From positions 357,792 through 421,791 of the forward strand of contig JANBPU010000003.1 of the NCBI GenBank assembly GCA_027575805.1: a DNA stretch of 64,000 bases, written 5' to 3'. The position numbers and the translations under genes were made by a program. This document shows positions 9,141 through 19,550 of this stretch, piece by piece; position 1 is the first letter of the stretch, and the number at the start of each line of letters is the position of its first letter. The stretch comes from Mycoemilia scoparia (lineage: Eukaryota > Kickxellomycota > Kickxellomycetes > Kickxellales > Kickxellaceae). Below the pieces are notes generated by a model. That model was not told the DNA's origin. It was given only the letters and a program-made list of their open reading frames with translations, and made no database searches.

Positions 9141-11723
9141 ATGGACCCTTACTCTAGGGGATCCGCTTCCCGCCCTCCCCTTCGTTTCAAGAAGGCCTCC
9201 ATGTTCCGTTCTGAAGAGATGTCGCTTGTACAAATGTACATTCCTCGTGAGGTCTCCCGCGACATTGTTGCTGAGCTTGGTGAGCTTGGCGCTGTGCAAT
9301 TCCGGGACCTCAATCCCGACGTAAATGCCTTCCAACGTACCTTTGCCGGTGAGATTCGTCGCTGGGACGAGGTTGAGCGCAAATTGCGTTTCCTGAACTC
9401 CTTCATTGAAAAGCTTGGTATCGAAGTCATGCCAATTGACTCGATTGAAGTGAGTACCGAAGCCATGCGCCCCTCTGAGCTCGAGGAAATGGAAAGAGTT
9501 ATTTCTGAGCACGAGGTCCAGGTTAAGCGCCTGAACGATGCGTATGAAGAGGTACTGCGCCGCTATCTCGAGCTCGATGAGAAGAGACATGTTCTTAGAG
9601 AGACTTCCCAGATTTTTGGCGAAGATGGTACATCGAGTGCTCCACAGCTTCCCAATCGCCGCAACTCGCGTGTCAGCGGTGCAAGCATTGTCGAAGACCC
9701 CAGCACTCCATTCCTCAACTCTCAGCGCATCGAACTTGATGTTTTACCTGAGACCCCTGCAGGAAGTGTTGCTGGTGTGATCCAACGTTCGCTTGTAGCC
9801 ACATTTGAGCGTGTCTTGTGGCGTTCACTTCGTGGTAACCTGTTCTTTAACCACATCGATATCGATGAGGACATCATTGACCCTGACACTGATGAGAAAG
9901 TATCCAAGTCTGTATTTGTTGTCTTTACTCACGGCGGTTCTCTCAGAGAGCGTGTTGAGAAGATTGCAGAGAGCTTTGGTGCTTCGCTGTATCCTGTAAA
10001 TGATAATTCCGAGGCTCGCAACGAAGAGCTCATTCATGTTATGGCCGAGTTAGATGAGCGCCAACGCATTATGGATCAGAATGTAGAGGCTCGTAGAGCC
10101 AAGCTTGAGGAGCTAGCTCGCGACATCACACACTGGGCGGTCGCTGTGAAGAAAGAAAAGGCAACATACCACACCCTGAATCTTTTCAACTATGATGACA
10201 ACCGTAATGCCCTTATTTCTGAGGGATGGTGTGCCACTAATGAGGTTGAGATCGTGAGATTTGCCCTCAAGAGAGCTTCTGAGGCATCAGGCTCAAATGT
10301 TTTGGCCGTTTTACAGGAAATCCGCACAACCAAGGAGCCGCCTACCTTTATCCGTACAAACAAATTCACAGAAGGCTTCCAAAACATTGTCGATGCTTAT
10401 GGCGTGCCCAAGGCAGGAGAGGCCAACCCTGGTTTGTTCACTGTGATCACTTTCCCATTCCTCTTCTCACTTATGTTTGGTGACTTTGGTCATGGTTTTA
10501 TAATGGCTCTGGCTGCAGCATTCCTTTGTATCTATGAGCGTCCTTTGGCTAAGGCCAAGGCTGGCGAAATATTTGACATGTTCTTTGGAGGAAGATACAT
10601 CATTCTTCTCATGGGACTTTTCTCTATCTACTCAGGTTTCATCTACAACGATATTTTCTCCCGTACCACTCATTTCTTCAAGAAGGGATGGACTTGGCCC
10701 GACGTTTCTGAAGAAGGAAAGTCTGTAGATGCTCATTCTAACGGCCACACGTACATCTTCGGTCTTGACCCAACCTGGCACCACTCCGAAAATGCCCTCA
10801 TTTTCACCAATTCGTATAAAATGAAGATGTCGATTATCCTTGGTGTCATCCACATGTCGTTTGGTATCTTCATGCAAATCCCCAATGCACGCCATTTCAA
10901 GAAGGCAGTAAACATTTGGCACGTATTTGTTCCCCAAATAATCTTTCTTCTCTCCATCTTTGGATACCTCTGCTTCACCATTATCTACAAGTGGAGTATT
11001 AACTGGTATGCCAAGGATGAGAATGGAAACAACATCCACAACTCCCCTCCAAGCTTGCTCAACATGTTGATCTACATGTTCCTTAGTCCTGGAAGCGTCA
11101 GCCCTGATGAGCAGCTCTATACCGGCCAGGCCTTCATTCAGACTGTTTTGCTCCTGATGGCACTTGTCTGTGTTCCCTGGATGTTGCTAGTTAAGCCACT
11201 TATCCTTCGCCGTGAACACCAAAGCATCCCCGAGCAAGGCTATGAGCAGATCACCACCACTAGAATTAGTACAGACAGCGTTGATTCTGATGGTCTGACA
11301 GGCCTCACCGAGACCGAAGAAATGCACCAGGATGACTTCGACTTTGGCGATATCATGATTAACTCTGTCATTCATACCATTGAGTTCTGCCTCAATGCTA
11401 TCTCTAACACTGCTTCCTACCTTCGTTTGTGGGCCCTTAGTCTTGCACACGCCCAGCTCTCCGAAGTGCTGTGGAGCATGGTCATGGAAATCGCTTTGGT
11501 CAAGACCCAAGGCTCGCCATTTGCCCCTGTTGCCATCTTCTTGGGCTTTGCTGTCTGGTTCTTCTTGACACTCAACATTCTTCTTCTCATGGAAGGTCTT
11601 TCTGCATTCTTGCACGCTCTTCGTCTTCACTGGGTTGAGTTCAATGGCAAGTTCTACGATGGTACTGGTACCAAATTTAGTCCATTCTCATTCCATACCA
11701 TTCTCAGCGAATCCAGTGACTAA
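9141..11723 (+). CDS. VPH1: V-type proton ATPase subunit a
   Basis: Membrane subunit a of the Vo sector, which carries protons past the c-ring to acidify vacuoles or Golgi/endosomes. Single exon, 860 residues, full length for the family. The cytosolic N-half starts with the conserved MFRSEEMSLVQ block at residue 21 and contains coiled-coil stretches. The C-half has multiple membrane helices. The essential arginine in the stretch YLRLWALSLAHAQLSE is Arg762 (the equivalent of yeast Arg735), and the glutamate and histidine nearby are intact. The family usually begins at the MFRSEEM methionine; the 20 extra residues (MDPYSRGSASRPPLRFKKAS) are basic and unusual. It may localise like either Vph1 or Stv1, and sequence alone does not decide this. 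Confidence 0.97.
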   Translation: MDPYSRGSASRPPLRFKKASMFRSEEMSLVQMYIPREVSRDIVAELGELGAVQFRDLNPDVNAFQRTFAGEIRRWDEVERKLRFLNSFIEKLGIEVMPIDSIEVSTEAMRPSELEEMERVISEHEVQVKRLNDAYEEVLRRYLELDEKRHVLRETSQIFGEDGTSSAPQLPNRRNSRVSGASIVEDPSTPFLNSQRIELDVLPETPAGSVAGVIQRSLVATFERVLWRSLRGNLFFNHIDIDEDIIDPDTDEKVSKSVFVVFTHGGSLRERVEKIAESFGASLYPVNDNSEARNEELIHVMAELDERQRIMDQNVEARRAKLEELARDITHWAVAVKKEKATYHTLNLFNYDDNRNALISEGWCATNEVEIVRFALKRASEASGSNVLAVLQEIRTTKEPPTFIRTNKFTEGFQNIVDAYGVPKAGEANPGLFTVITFPFLFSLMFGDFGHGFIMALAAAFLCIYERPLAKAKAGEIFDMFFGGRYIILLMGLFSIYSGFIYNDIFSRTTHFFKKGWTWPDVSEEGKSVDAHSNGHTYIFGLDPTWHHSENALIFTNSYKMKMSIILGVIHMSFGIFMQIPNARHFKKAVNIWHVFVPQIIFLLSIFGYLCFTIIYKWSINWYAKDENGNNIHNSPPSLLNMLIYMFLSPGSVSPDEQLYTGQAFIQTVLLLMALVCVPWMLLVKPLILRREHQSIPEQGYEQITTTRISTDSVDSDGLTGLTETEEMHQDDFDFGDIMINSVIHTIEFCLNAISNTASYLRLWALSLAHAQLSEVLWSMVMEIALVKTQGSPFAPVAIFLGFAVWFFLTLNILLLMEGLSAFLHALRLHWVEFNGKFYDGTGTKFSPFSFHTILSESSD

Positions 11724-11904
11724 GCATCTTTGCGTTGTAACGCCCTGATTTATAATCCATAGTCAGCTACATTTACTTTATCTTTGCTTCTTATAATCAT
11801 GCCTGCTCATACACTTCTGTTTCTTAACTATGGCTAACACTCAGTAGCTTATACTTTGCGTTTTATCAGATTGATTTTCGAAAATACAAACCAAACAAAA
11901 TATA

Positions 11905-13473
11905 TTAGAAAACAAACATGTGTTTACTACCCCAGCCTGTTCCAAGTGCTAGTTTTTCGGCCAACTCTGATGGAGTACCGTTTTCTGACCAGTTAATCTG
12001 CGTCATGGGCTGGCTGACAAGCTTTCCTTGTCTCATCAGCGAAAGTAGGTGATCCCACATTTCTAGGCGTTCTTGTTCAGAGTGCGATTTGTACCAACGC
12101 GTCATCCAGAACCCCTTGGCTTGTATGTCCTTGAATATAAGGAACGAGGTTGGAAGTGTCACTGGTTGCCTGGACATGCCACCATAGGTAACCAAAATGC
12201 CATGACGGCTATATAGATTTATAAAAATCCGTGTAGGCTTAGAATAGTGGGCTGTTTTTAACCAAAGATGTTATGCAAATGTAGCTTTACCTACCTCAGG
12301 AATTTGGTCATAGCCAGTGTTTGCTTGCCACCAACGCAGTTGAGACCAAGTTTGATAGGTTGTTCAAGGTTGTTGAGAGTAACAGATACATCGCTGCTCT
12401 TTAGATCCGTATCCTTTATTACCATGGTGGCACCTAAGCTCTTTAGTTCCTCCGAAAGCTCATCAAAGTTATCTCTATAATTCAATTCCAAGCTAAATTA
12501 AAATGTACATGTTATGTTATGCAAAAAAAACATTACTTTAACTAACCTGTCTCTTATGATATTTATTGTGTTGATACCCCACTCACGGCATAGCTGGATC
12601 ACAGCCCTTCCAACACCACTATTAGCTCCATTTTGTATCACATAGTCTCCAGGGCTGAGGTCCACGAAATCTTTGAGCATTCTATATGCAGTGCTTGGGT
12701 TGACCTTTATTGTTGAAACTTGCTCTGGAGTCACGCCGTTACAATTGGGGACAGCCACCAGGTCATTAGTAGGGACAATGGCATGTGTGCACCAAGTTCC
12801 TGTTATCAAAGAGAAAGCATAAAGATATTAGGAATGGTAAAAGTCGACAACGTTACAAAATTGAACAATTGTTACGATCTGCCTACCAATTTTACCAGAC
12901 TGATTTGGAAGTACCCAAGCTCCCACTTCAAAGTTCTTGCTATCTTCTGTTGTTTCGCCAACTTTAAGTATTTCGCCAACACCTTCATTCCCACCAATAG
13001 CGACGCTTACATTTTTTGGTGTCTGGGAATCAGCACCTTCTTCAATGTATACGAGCTCTCTGTTTGAGAATTGGCCCTTCACAGGATAGAGGCCTTCGAT
13101 TTGGTTTAGATCTGAGGGGTTTACAGGCGATGCCATCATTCTAATCAGTGCCATTCCCTCTGGGATATCATCTGAAAGAGAAATATCTGCAATTCTAATG
13201 ATAAAAATAGTGTTTCAGGGCTAGTTTGGAGATAGTAGCAACAATATCCTGAGGTATCATATATACATACTTTAAAACCTCATTTGGAGGTCCGGGCTTC
13301 TCATAGACTGCCGCTCTGCTTTTGCGAATGGCGCTCAAATTATAGGCACATTGATGGAAGAGTTTATGCTTGCTTCCAAAGTAGATATTCGTTTTCTGAA
13401 GAGTAGAGTGCAATGGATAGCTCTGGCGACCCAAGAATAAAGGTTGAAGGGTTTTATGCAAGGGTGACGACAT
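11905..13473 (-). CDS. ETR1: mitochondrial trans-2-enoyl-CoA/ACP reductase
   Basis: NADPH-dependent enoyl reductase of mitochondrial fatty acid synthesis (the octanoate/lipoate supply), MECR/Etr1 family of medium-chain dehydrogenases. Five exons: 13473-13271, 13194-12887, 12799-12547, 12492-12295 and 12208-11905, giving 421 residues. The N-terminus is basic and Ser/Thr-rich, as in a mitochondrial presequence. Family blocks follow in order: ASPVNPSDLNQIEG, GGNEGVGE, the cofactor-binding QNGANSGVGRAVIQL, LNCVGGKQ and VTYGGMSRQPV. All introns are GT-AG and phases agree when the upstream acceptor CATTAG is used for exon 2. It converges with the V-ATPase gene, 181 bp apart. Confidence 0.94.
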
Positions 13474-13682
13474 ATCAAATATTAATAAAATTCAGTCAAG
13501 ATCAAGGAACAAGTAAGATAAAGCCATTGGCCGCACAAATATAACTTGGTGATAAGTATGTTGTTTTTATGGGACCATTATATGAGTGAACGATATTTTG
13601 TGATATACATAGTGTTTTTATAGTCATTATGTTCATAAATGTGATGGAGTTAAATGGGTGAGGAAATAAGTGATCTGTAAGA

Positions 13683-13801
13683 TATGGGCAATAATTTTTG
13701 AAGGGTAAATTTTAGTGACCACTGATTATAGGGGATATTACAGTCAAGAGGATGTCCAGTTTTACTAGTAAACTTTCACCCTTCAAAAATAGCTTCCCAT
13801 A
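13683..13801. mobile_element. MITE family 1, copy D
   Basis: A 119-bp TA-bounded unit with ends GGGCAATAATTTTTGAAGGGT and TTCACCCTTCAAAAATAGC, about 210 bp upstream of the ETR1 start codon. Confidence 0.87.
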
Positions 13802-13938
13802 TAATCCCGAAAACCCCCTCATAAAACCTATAAAAAGTATTTATTTGTCTTGAAAATATTAAACCCACTATGACCAACAATGATAGTTTAGAAATCAAAA
13901 GTTTCACATCTTTAAAATCTAGTCATAATTCTGGGTTT

Positions 13939-14296
13939 TGTCATGGTATCTCATGAAACCATGAGCACAGAGATCATTCTATATGCTGTTATTATATGGC
14001 TTAGTATATGCCTTAATGGGATTTCTTATAAACAGAAAGCCTCATAACAAGTATATAATATATTTTAACAGCCACTTATTATTATTATTATTAGTATCAC
14101 TTTTCTATGGTAAAGATTTTTACTATAAGTACTTAGTATGTTTCACTTTTAATAAAAAACACACAACTTTATAACATTTATTCTTTAATATATTCAACTA
14201 TAAAGTATCATTTATTTATTATGGCGGGAAGTGAATCTACAGCTTCTTCTATCAAGATAAATTCTGTACTAGATAGGAGTGAAGTCAAGTCAGTTT
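13939..14296 (+). mobile_element. LTR-like retroelement 5' fragment 1 (tentative)
   Basis: Begins TGTCATGGTAT and carries a 7-bp hairpin (TCATGGT / ACCATGA), a TATATAATA box near 14052 and AATAAA near 14151. A short frame starting ATGGCGGGAAGTG at 14221 follows (MAGSESTASS...). The next unit, with the same beginning, interrupts this frame after about 76 bases. The order of start, TATA, poly-A signal and ATG fits an LTR plus the start of gag. No pol sequence is present. Confidence 0.35.
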
Positions 14297-14686
14297 TGTC
14301 ATGGTATTTGATGGAACCATGAACAAGTTGGCATATTCAGCCACTTTGTTGGAATAATTATAAACAAACTTACAATGTTGTTATAATGATCTATTATTTC
14401 CTTTATTATTATAAATATAAACAACTCTGTAGCCACAAACATTGTACCAGCTACAAACATTCTCTATGAGGAGAAGACTTTTCACTATATAACAGATACT
14501 TTTTCCATAGCTGACTTTACAATAACTGATTTCTCTGAATTCTAACTATTAAATAAAGCCTTTTATTATTAACCATCTGTTAAAGTTTATTCTGTTAAAA
14601 CTATGTCTAAGGAGTCATCTAAAGCACTCGCTGAACCTAGTATCTCTGGCACTGGTGGAGACACAACTGTGTTAGTTTTAAGAAAA
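14297..14686 (+). mobile_element. LTR-like retroelement 5' fragment 2 (tentative), abutting tRNA-Asp
   Basis: Starts with the same TGTCATGGTATTT hairpin unit as fragment 1. TATATAAC near 14486, AATAAA near 14552 and an ATG at 14603 opening MSKESSKALAEPSISG come next. The frame runs directly into the tRNA-Asp gene, as if inserted beside, or truncated at, the tRNA. Many LTR elements target the DNA next to Pol III genes, which fits, but no coding match beyond the start proves the assignment. Confidence 0.35.
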
Positions 14687-14758
14687 TCTCCGTTAGTATA
14701 GTGGCGAGTATACCAGTCTGTCACATTGGAGACCCGGGTTCAATTCCCGGACGGAGAG
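14687..14758 (+). tRNA. tRNA-Asp (anticodon GTC)
   Basis: A 72-nt intronless cloverleaf. The acceptor stem TCTCCGT pairs with ACGGAGA, and G is the discriminator. The D arm is TAGTATAGTGGCGAGTA. The anticodon stem CCAGT/ATTGG closes the loop CTGTCAC, with anticodon GTC. The T arm CCCGGGTTCAATTCCCGG holds a clean B box. No CCA is encoded, as in eukaryotes. Confidence 0.95.
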
Positions 14759-14759
14759 A

Positions 14760-14765
14760 TTTTTT
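14760..14765 (+). terminator. Pol III T-run terminator of tRNA-Asp
   Basis: Six T residues start two bases past the mature tRNA 3' end, with a second T-run about 10 bp later. Confidence 0.75.
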
Positions 14766-14924
14766 ATATTTTTTCTAGACCTAGATTACTTTATCCAATA
14801 ATCATTTAATAATCTCACCCAAGTGGATTACTCTTGATTATTTCAACATTTTTAAAAGCTATTTAGAGGGACAGCAAATATTTGTTTATTTATAGATATA
14901 GACTTTTGCTTGTTTATAAACTAG

Positions 14925-17175
14925 ATGTTGCAGCAAAATAAGAACTTCCTTGAAAAACTAACTCCTCCAAACTATTTTTCTGGTTTGGGTCGTGGAGCAA
15001 CTGGATTTACTACAAGACTAAATCTGGCAATCTATTGAACAGCAGATGGATGTGCGAAGAAAGAGGCGCAGAGAAGCACACAAAAATGAAAATATGGAGC
15101 AGATGAAAAAGCAGAATCCAGTCAGCAGTTTACTGATATTAAACGCCAACTCATCCATTTGAGTGAGGGTGAATGAATGGCTATTCTAGAAACAACAAAT
15201 ATATCTGAAAAGAGGAGAAAGAAAGAACCAAAATGGAAAGATTTTCTTTTGTTGGCCGATTTCAGGGAAATAGGAAAGGCCAGAAACAAAGTCCTTGAAA
15301 TCAAACTTGACTAGGTAGGTGGTGATTCTATATCAGGAAAAACCACAATTGACCCTTGTGGATATCTAACATCTTTGAATTCCTCAGTAGTCATGACTGC
15401 TTCTGATATTGGAGACATCCAAAAGGCCTGGCAATTTCTCAAATCTGCCACAATGACTAATCCCAAGCATGCTCCAGGTTGGATATCTGCAGCACAGTTG
15501 GAGAAACTTGCTGGAAAAATGGTGACTGCAAGATCAATAATAGCAAAAGGTTGTGAGGAGTGTCCAAAAAATGAAGATATTTGGATGGAAGCAATTCAGC
15601 TAAACACAAAAGGAAATGCAAAAGTCATATTGGCAAGTGCCGTGAGACATTTACCAAAATCTGTCCCCATATGGCTTGCTGCAAGTGAGCTCGATGATGT
15701 AAAAAGCAAATGAAGAGTTTTCCGACGGTGGCTCAAGTTCATACCTACTTTAGTCCAGCTATGGAAAGCAGTAATCAGCTTTGAAGAGCCAGAAAACGCA
15801 AAAGTACTATTATCTAGGTCTGTTGAATTGATCCCCACATTAGTTGATATATGACTGGCTTTGGCTAAACTAGAGACATACAAAAATTCACAAAAGATGC
15901 TAAATAAGGCCAGAGCAATAGTCCCAACAAGTCACGAAATTTGGTTTGCTGCTGCTCAGCTAGAAGAGCAGCAGGGTCACAATGAAAGGGTTTACAAAAT
16001 TATCCACCGTGCAGTGCTGACACTAGCGAAAAAGGGTATAGCGTTTGATAGGGAGCACAGGCTAAATGAGGCTATTGAAATGGAAGAGAGGGGATACTTG
16101 GAAGTGTGTAGATCAATAATTCGAGCAGTGGCCAATGTTGATTTGGAGGAAGAAAATAAGGCTGATGTTTGGATCAGTGAAGCAGAAAGGCAGCAAGAAA
16201 AAGGCCACATCGAGTGCTCTCGAGCTTTGTTTGCTCTTGCACTTACAGAATATCCCTCAGATCCTGATATATGGATGAGTGCTGCGATCTTGGAACAAAA
16301 CAGTGACACCCTTAAAACTCTGATTGAGCTACTAGAGTGAGCTTTCAAGGAATGCCCACAAGATGACAACCAGTGGCTTATGATGGAAAAAACAAAATGG
16401 CGTCGTGCTAATGATCTTGATGGAGCAAGATCAACCCTTATGGAAGCATTGAAAGCCAACCCAGACAGCGAGAGTATTTGGCTAGCAGCAGTTAAGATCG
16501 AGGTTACCAAGCGAGAATAACCAAGAACACAAAAGCTGTTACAAAGCATACGTGAAACTTTGACAGACTTGGTAAAGGTATGGATGAAGTTTGCAGTCCT
16601 CAAAAGGAACCTTGTAAATAGCGAGGAGACCTATAGCCTAGTTACCCAAGCCCTTGAAAAGTAGCAAGATTTCCACAAGCTATGGATGATAAAGGCTCGG
16701 CTTGAAGACATGGTGGCCTCTTGAGCAACTTTTTCTGAAGCAGTCAAAATGTGTCCTGATTGTATACCACTATGGTGTATGAGTGCACGGCTTGAACCTA
16801 GCATCAAGGCAAGAGCTATCCTCGAGCGATGTTGTGTTCATAACCCTCGAATCCGATGAACTCTGGCTAGAATCGATTGCATTAGAGAGACAGACTGTAA
16901 ATTACTCCATGAAGCACTGTGAAAAGAATGCCTATGCCATCTGCTCTGTGGGTCAATTCCTTTTGCAGGTATCCAGGATCGATAAAGCAAAGAGATGGCT
17001 TGGTAAGGCGGTTGAGCATAATCCCAGCTGAGGATATTTGTACAAATTTGAGAGCGCAGAGGCAGATACAAATCCAGATAATGTTATTGAGCGCTGTATT
17101 AAAGCAGAACCAAGGTATGAAAGGTATGGTAGGCGGTTGCCAAGGATCCAGCAATCTTTGAACTTGACACAAAAC
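14925..17175 (+). pseudogene. PRP6: broken copy of pre-mRNA splicing factor PRP6/PRPF6
   Basis: Prp6 is the HAT-repeat scaffold of U5 and the tri-snRNP. This copy keeps the order of the whole protein. An ATG at 14925 precedes LEKLTPPNYFSGLGRGATG, the PRP1 N-terminal domain. The linker (QQFTDIKRQL) follows, then DPCGYLTSLNS and about ten HAT repeats (LETYKNSQKMLNKAR, GARSTLMEALKANP and others) to near 17175. It is disabled by many breaks: TGA at 15174, TAG at 15312, TGA at 15711, 15852 and 16338, TAA at 16518, TAG at 16662, TGA at 16722 and 17029, frame changes near 15040-15110 and 16855, and a shortened linker. No introns are seen, so a processed copy is possible. A working PRP6 should exist elsewhere. 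Confidence 0.92.
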
Positions 17176-17553
17176 ATATTCTTTTAATGGTAGCATCAAA
17201 ACTAGATTAATAGCATATAAGCTTTAACTTCAGGCTCAGCAAGACGCCTTTATGAATATAATCTGCTTAGTCCATGACACTATTGCACTATTATTATCTA
17301 GGAATAAGGTTAGATTTCATTTAGCCTTAGGCAAAACGGGTCCCCAGGAGTTGCATACAGAATGGCTGGTTATTGGGCCAAAATCTGATGAGGACCCCAT
17401 TCCTGTCTATTATGCTTTTGATCACTAATGAAATTTATCCATTTGAATAAACTACTATAAGGATTTTTGATAGAAAATTTTGAATAAGATGTATAAGAAA
17501 ATGTAAATATCCAGGGCTTTTCTGTACACTAGATGCGAGGCAAGAAAGAAATA
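17176..17553. other. intergenic region between PRP6 pseudogene and AT-hook gene
   Basis: AT-rich, with no ORF of note. A poly-A tail marking retroposition of the pseudogene is not obvious. Confidence 0.5.
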
Positions 17554-19550
17554 TTATGCGGATTCATCTATCTGAGATATAAGGTTTTTCAATGCATTTC
17601 GGGCCACTTCCTCATCCTCAGATGCTATAAAAAGCAAGACCCAGATATTTAGATTTTCAGCCTTTTACTATTATATAATATTATACATAACACTAGAAAT
17701 AATTACCTTCACTGTCCGACATGTCACTTAGACTGGAATCACCACCACCATCTTCATGATACGCATCATGTGCTCTCGAATTGGAATCCATCGACTGAGT
17801 AAAGTGAGAATAGGAAACAGCGCCTGGAGAAAAATCTTTAAGAGGAGTGGAAGTATACTGAGGGGCCCCAGATGATGCCTATTTTTAAAGCAATTTTGTG
17901 TGGGTTAGATATATTCAGGAGTCAACAAATGTATACAAATATATGATATAAGTTGCATGGCTGTGAATAAAAGCTTACAAATCCAAGGTCAGAATCGAGC
18001 GGATCCTGTTCATCATCCGAAATGGTCAGTTGGTCTCCAACAACTATCCGCAAAAGTCGCTCTTCTGTCTTTAATTGAGCAAGTTTATCCATAATCTCAG
18101 ATTGGAGAGATTTCAAAAGGTTTTGCTCATGCGATAATTCATACTGCAAAACAACCCTCATATCGCGTTTTGCATTTGCATTTCCAGAGCTGTCCTCTCT
18201 TGTCAGGCCTTGTTGGCATCGACCACGCCTGGAGCCACCAATGATGGATTCGACTCCTGTATCATAGAATTGCTGGAAGGCACCAAAGTTGCTTTGGAAT
18301 ATACGGTTGGATATTGGCGTTGAGTATTCTGCCTGCGTGGGGGTCTCAGAAGTATAATTTTGACCTGATGATTTAGGTGGCAGATGAAGGGGAGTATTTG
18401 TTCCTGCGACCTCCTTCTGCCTTGTTTGTGATCGTGGAGTACGACCGCCTCTTCCTCTACCGCGAGGTCTCCCGCGTGGACGACCCCGCTTTCCGGATGT
18501 TGCTGGCCTCCTTGAAGGAGTATCGTCAACATGGTCACTTGTGTGGTCTTCTATCGGCTGGTGAGCAACGGACTCACTAGTCATTGGTCCGTGCACCTCA
18601 TCTGAAGCCTGTGCTGCGGCTAGTATGCTGGTTATTGACGACTGCTCGTGGTTCTGGTTGATTGAGTCTGCACTCGGAAGGTCTTTTGAGCTGACAGGCT
18701 CTTCGGTTACAGTTTCTGGCACAGGAGTGACCGGCTTTGGTCGATCTATCTTGATGGGTGGAGGAGCAAGACTTGATTTCTTGAGCCTCGAAGAAGTTAT
18801 ATCATAGTTTGAGGCATCCCCTCCTGAAACACCACTCTCCATAGCCATTTGGCGTTGACGAAGCTCTTCACGTCGAGCCAAAATTCCATTAATTGTTTCC
18901 AGATCCACTTCAGACCAGTCGATGTCCTCAAACCTCAGCTCTTTAGGCTGGTCATCTTTAGCCTGGTGCTCTTCCTGATTCTTTTTGGCCATTTTTATAC
19001 GAAGAATGAGCTTCTTTTCCTGAAGTCTCTTTTCCTTCTTTGCACGTTTAGCAGCTGCTTCTCTCCCAGAGTCAGTGGATAGATCGAATTGCTCTGGAGC
19101 AGCTGAATCTTCAAAGTCCATATCCGATCCATACTCATCACTGGACCAGCTTTCTGGTTGCACGTACTCCTCATCATCGCTGATTCCCTGCTCGGCATGC
19201 TTGCTCTTACTTTGACGCCCTGGCCTTTTCTTGGTCCTCTCACTAACCTTCCTTTTATGAGCTTTCTTTTGATCACGGTCATGATCTTCGGTATCAGATA
19301 CCTCTGAATCTGAGCTTAAAAAGCCTTCATTAAGGGCAGCAAGTAGTTTGCGGAAAGCCTGTGCTCTTGCGGTGTCAGTATCTTGTCGCGTTTTCACGCG
19401 ATTTGGCATTCCACTTGTTTGCTTTTTATCACCAGTCTGCTTGCTATTGCTTCCCCCGTTGGAGTTGCTATTTGGCTGGGAATTTTCTACGTCCATAGAC
19501 GTGTTATCTGGGTCGTTCTCGACTACCGAGCCTTCTGGTAGCGGAGACAT
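17554..19550 (-). CDS. nuclear AT-hook protein of unknown function
   Basis: Three exons: 19550-17979, 17878-17707 and 17624-17554, giving 604 residues with consistent phases. The N-half is Ser/Asn-rich, then strongly basic and acidic by turns (KKRPGRQSKSK, SDDEEY), which suggests a chromatin protein. A Lys/Arg-rich helix (AKRAKKEKRLQEKK) precedes a DIDWSEVDLETINGILARR segment. Near residue 350 there is a double AT-hook (RGRPRGRPRGRGRGG) for minor-groove binding. A predicted coiled coil (LSHEQNLLKSLQSEIMDKL) follows, then an acidic tail. I do not recognise an orthologue; a subunit of a chromatin-remodelling or transcription complex is an inference from composition only. Confidence 0.75.

Noticed and set aside
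9123..9590. Antisense ORF of 155 codons over V-ATPase subunit a
   Set aside because: Shadow of a strongly coding gene on the other strand; no family features.
10632..11630. Two antisense ORFs (135 and 147 codons) over V-ATPase subunit a
   Set aside because: Same reason; they track codon bias of the real gene.
13983..14174. 63-codon hydrophobic ORF
   Set aside because: Lies in the LTR-like AT-rich unit; hydrophobicity comes from T-rich codons.
15992..16603. Antisense ORF of 203 codons over the PRP6 pseudogene
   Set aside because: Lies opposite clear HAT-repeat sequence; no own domain.
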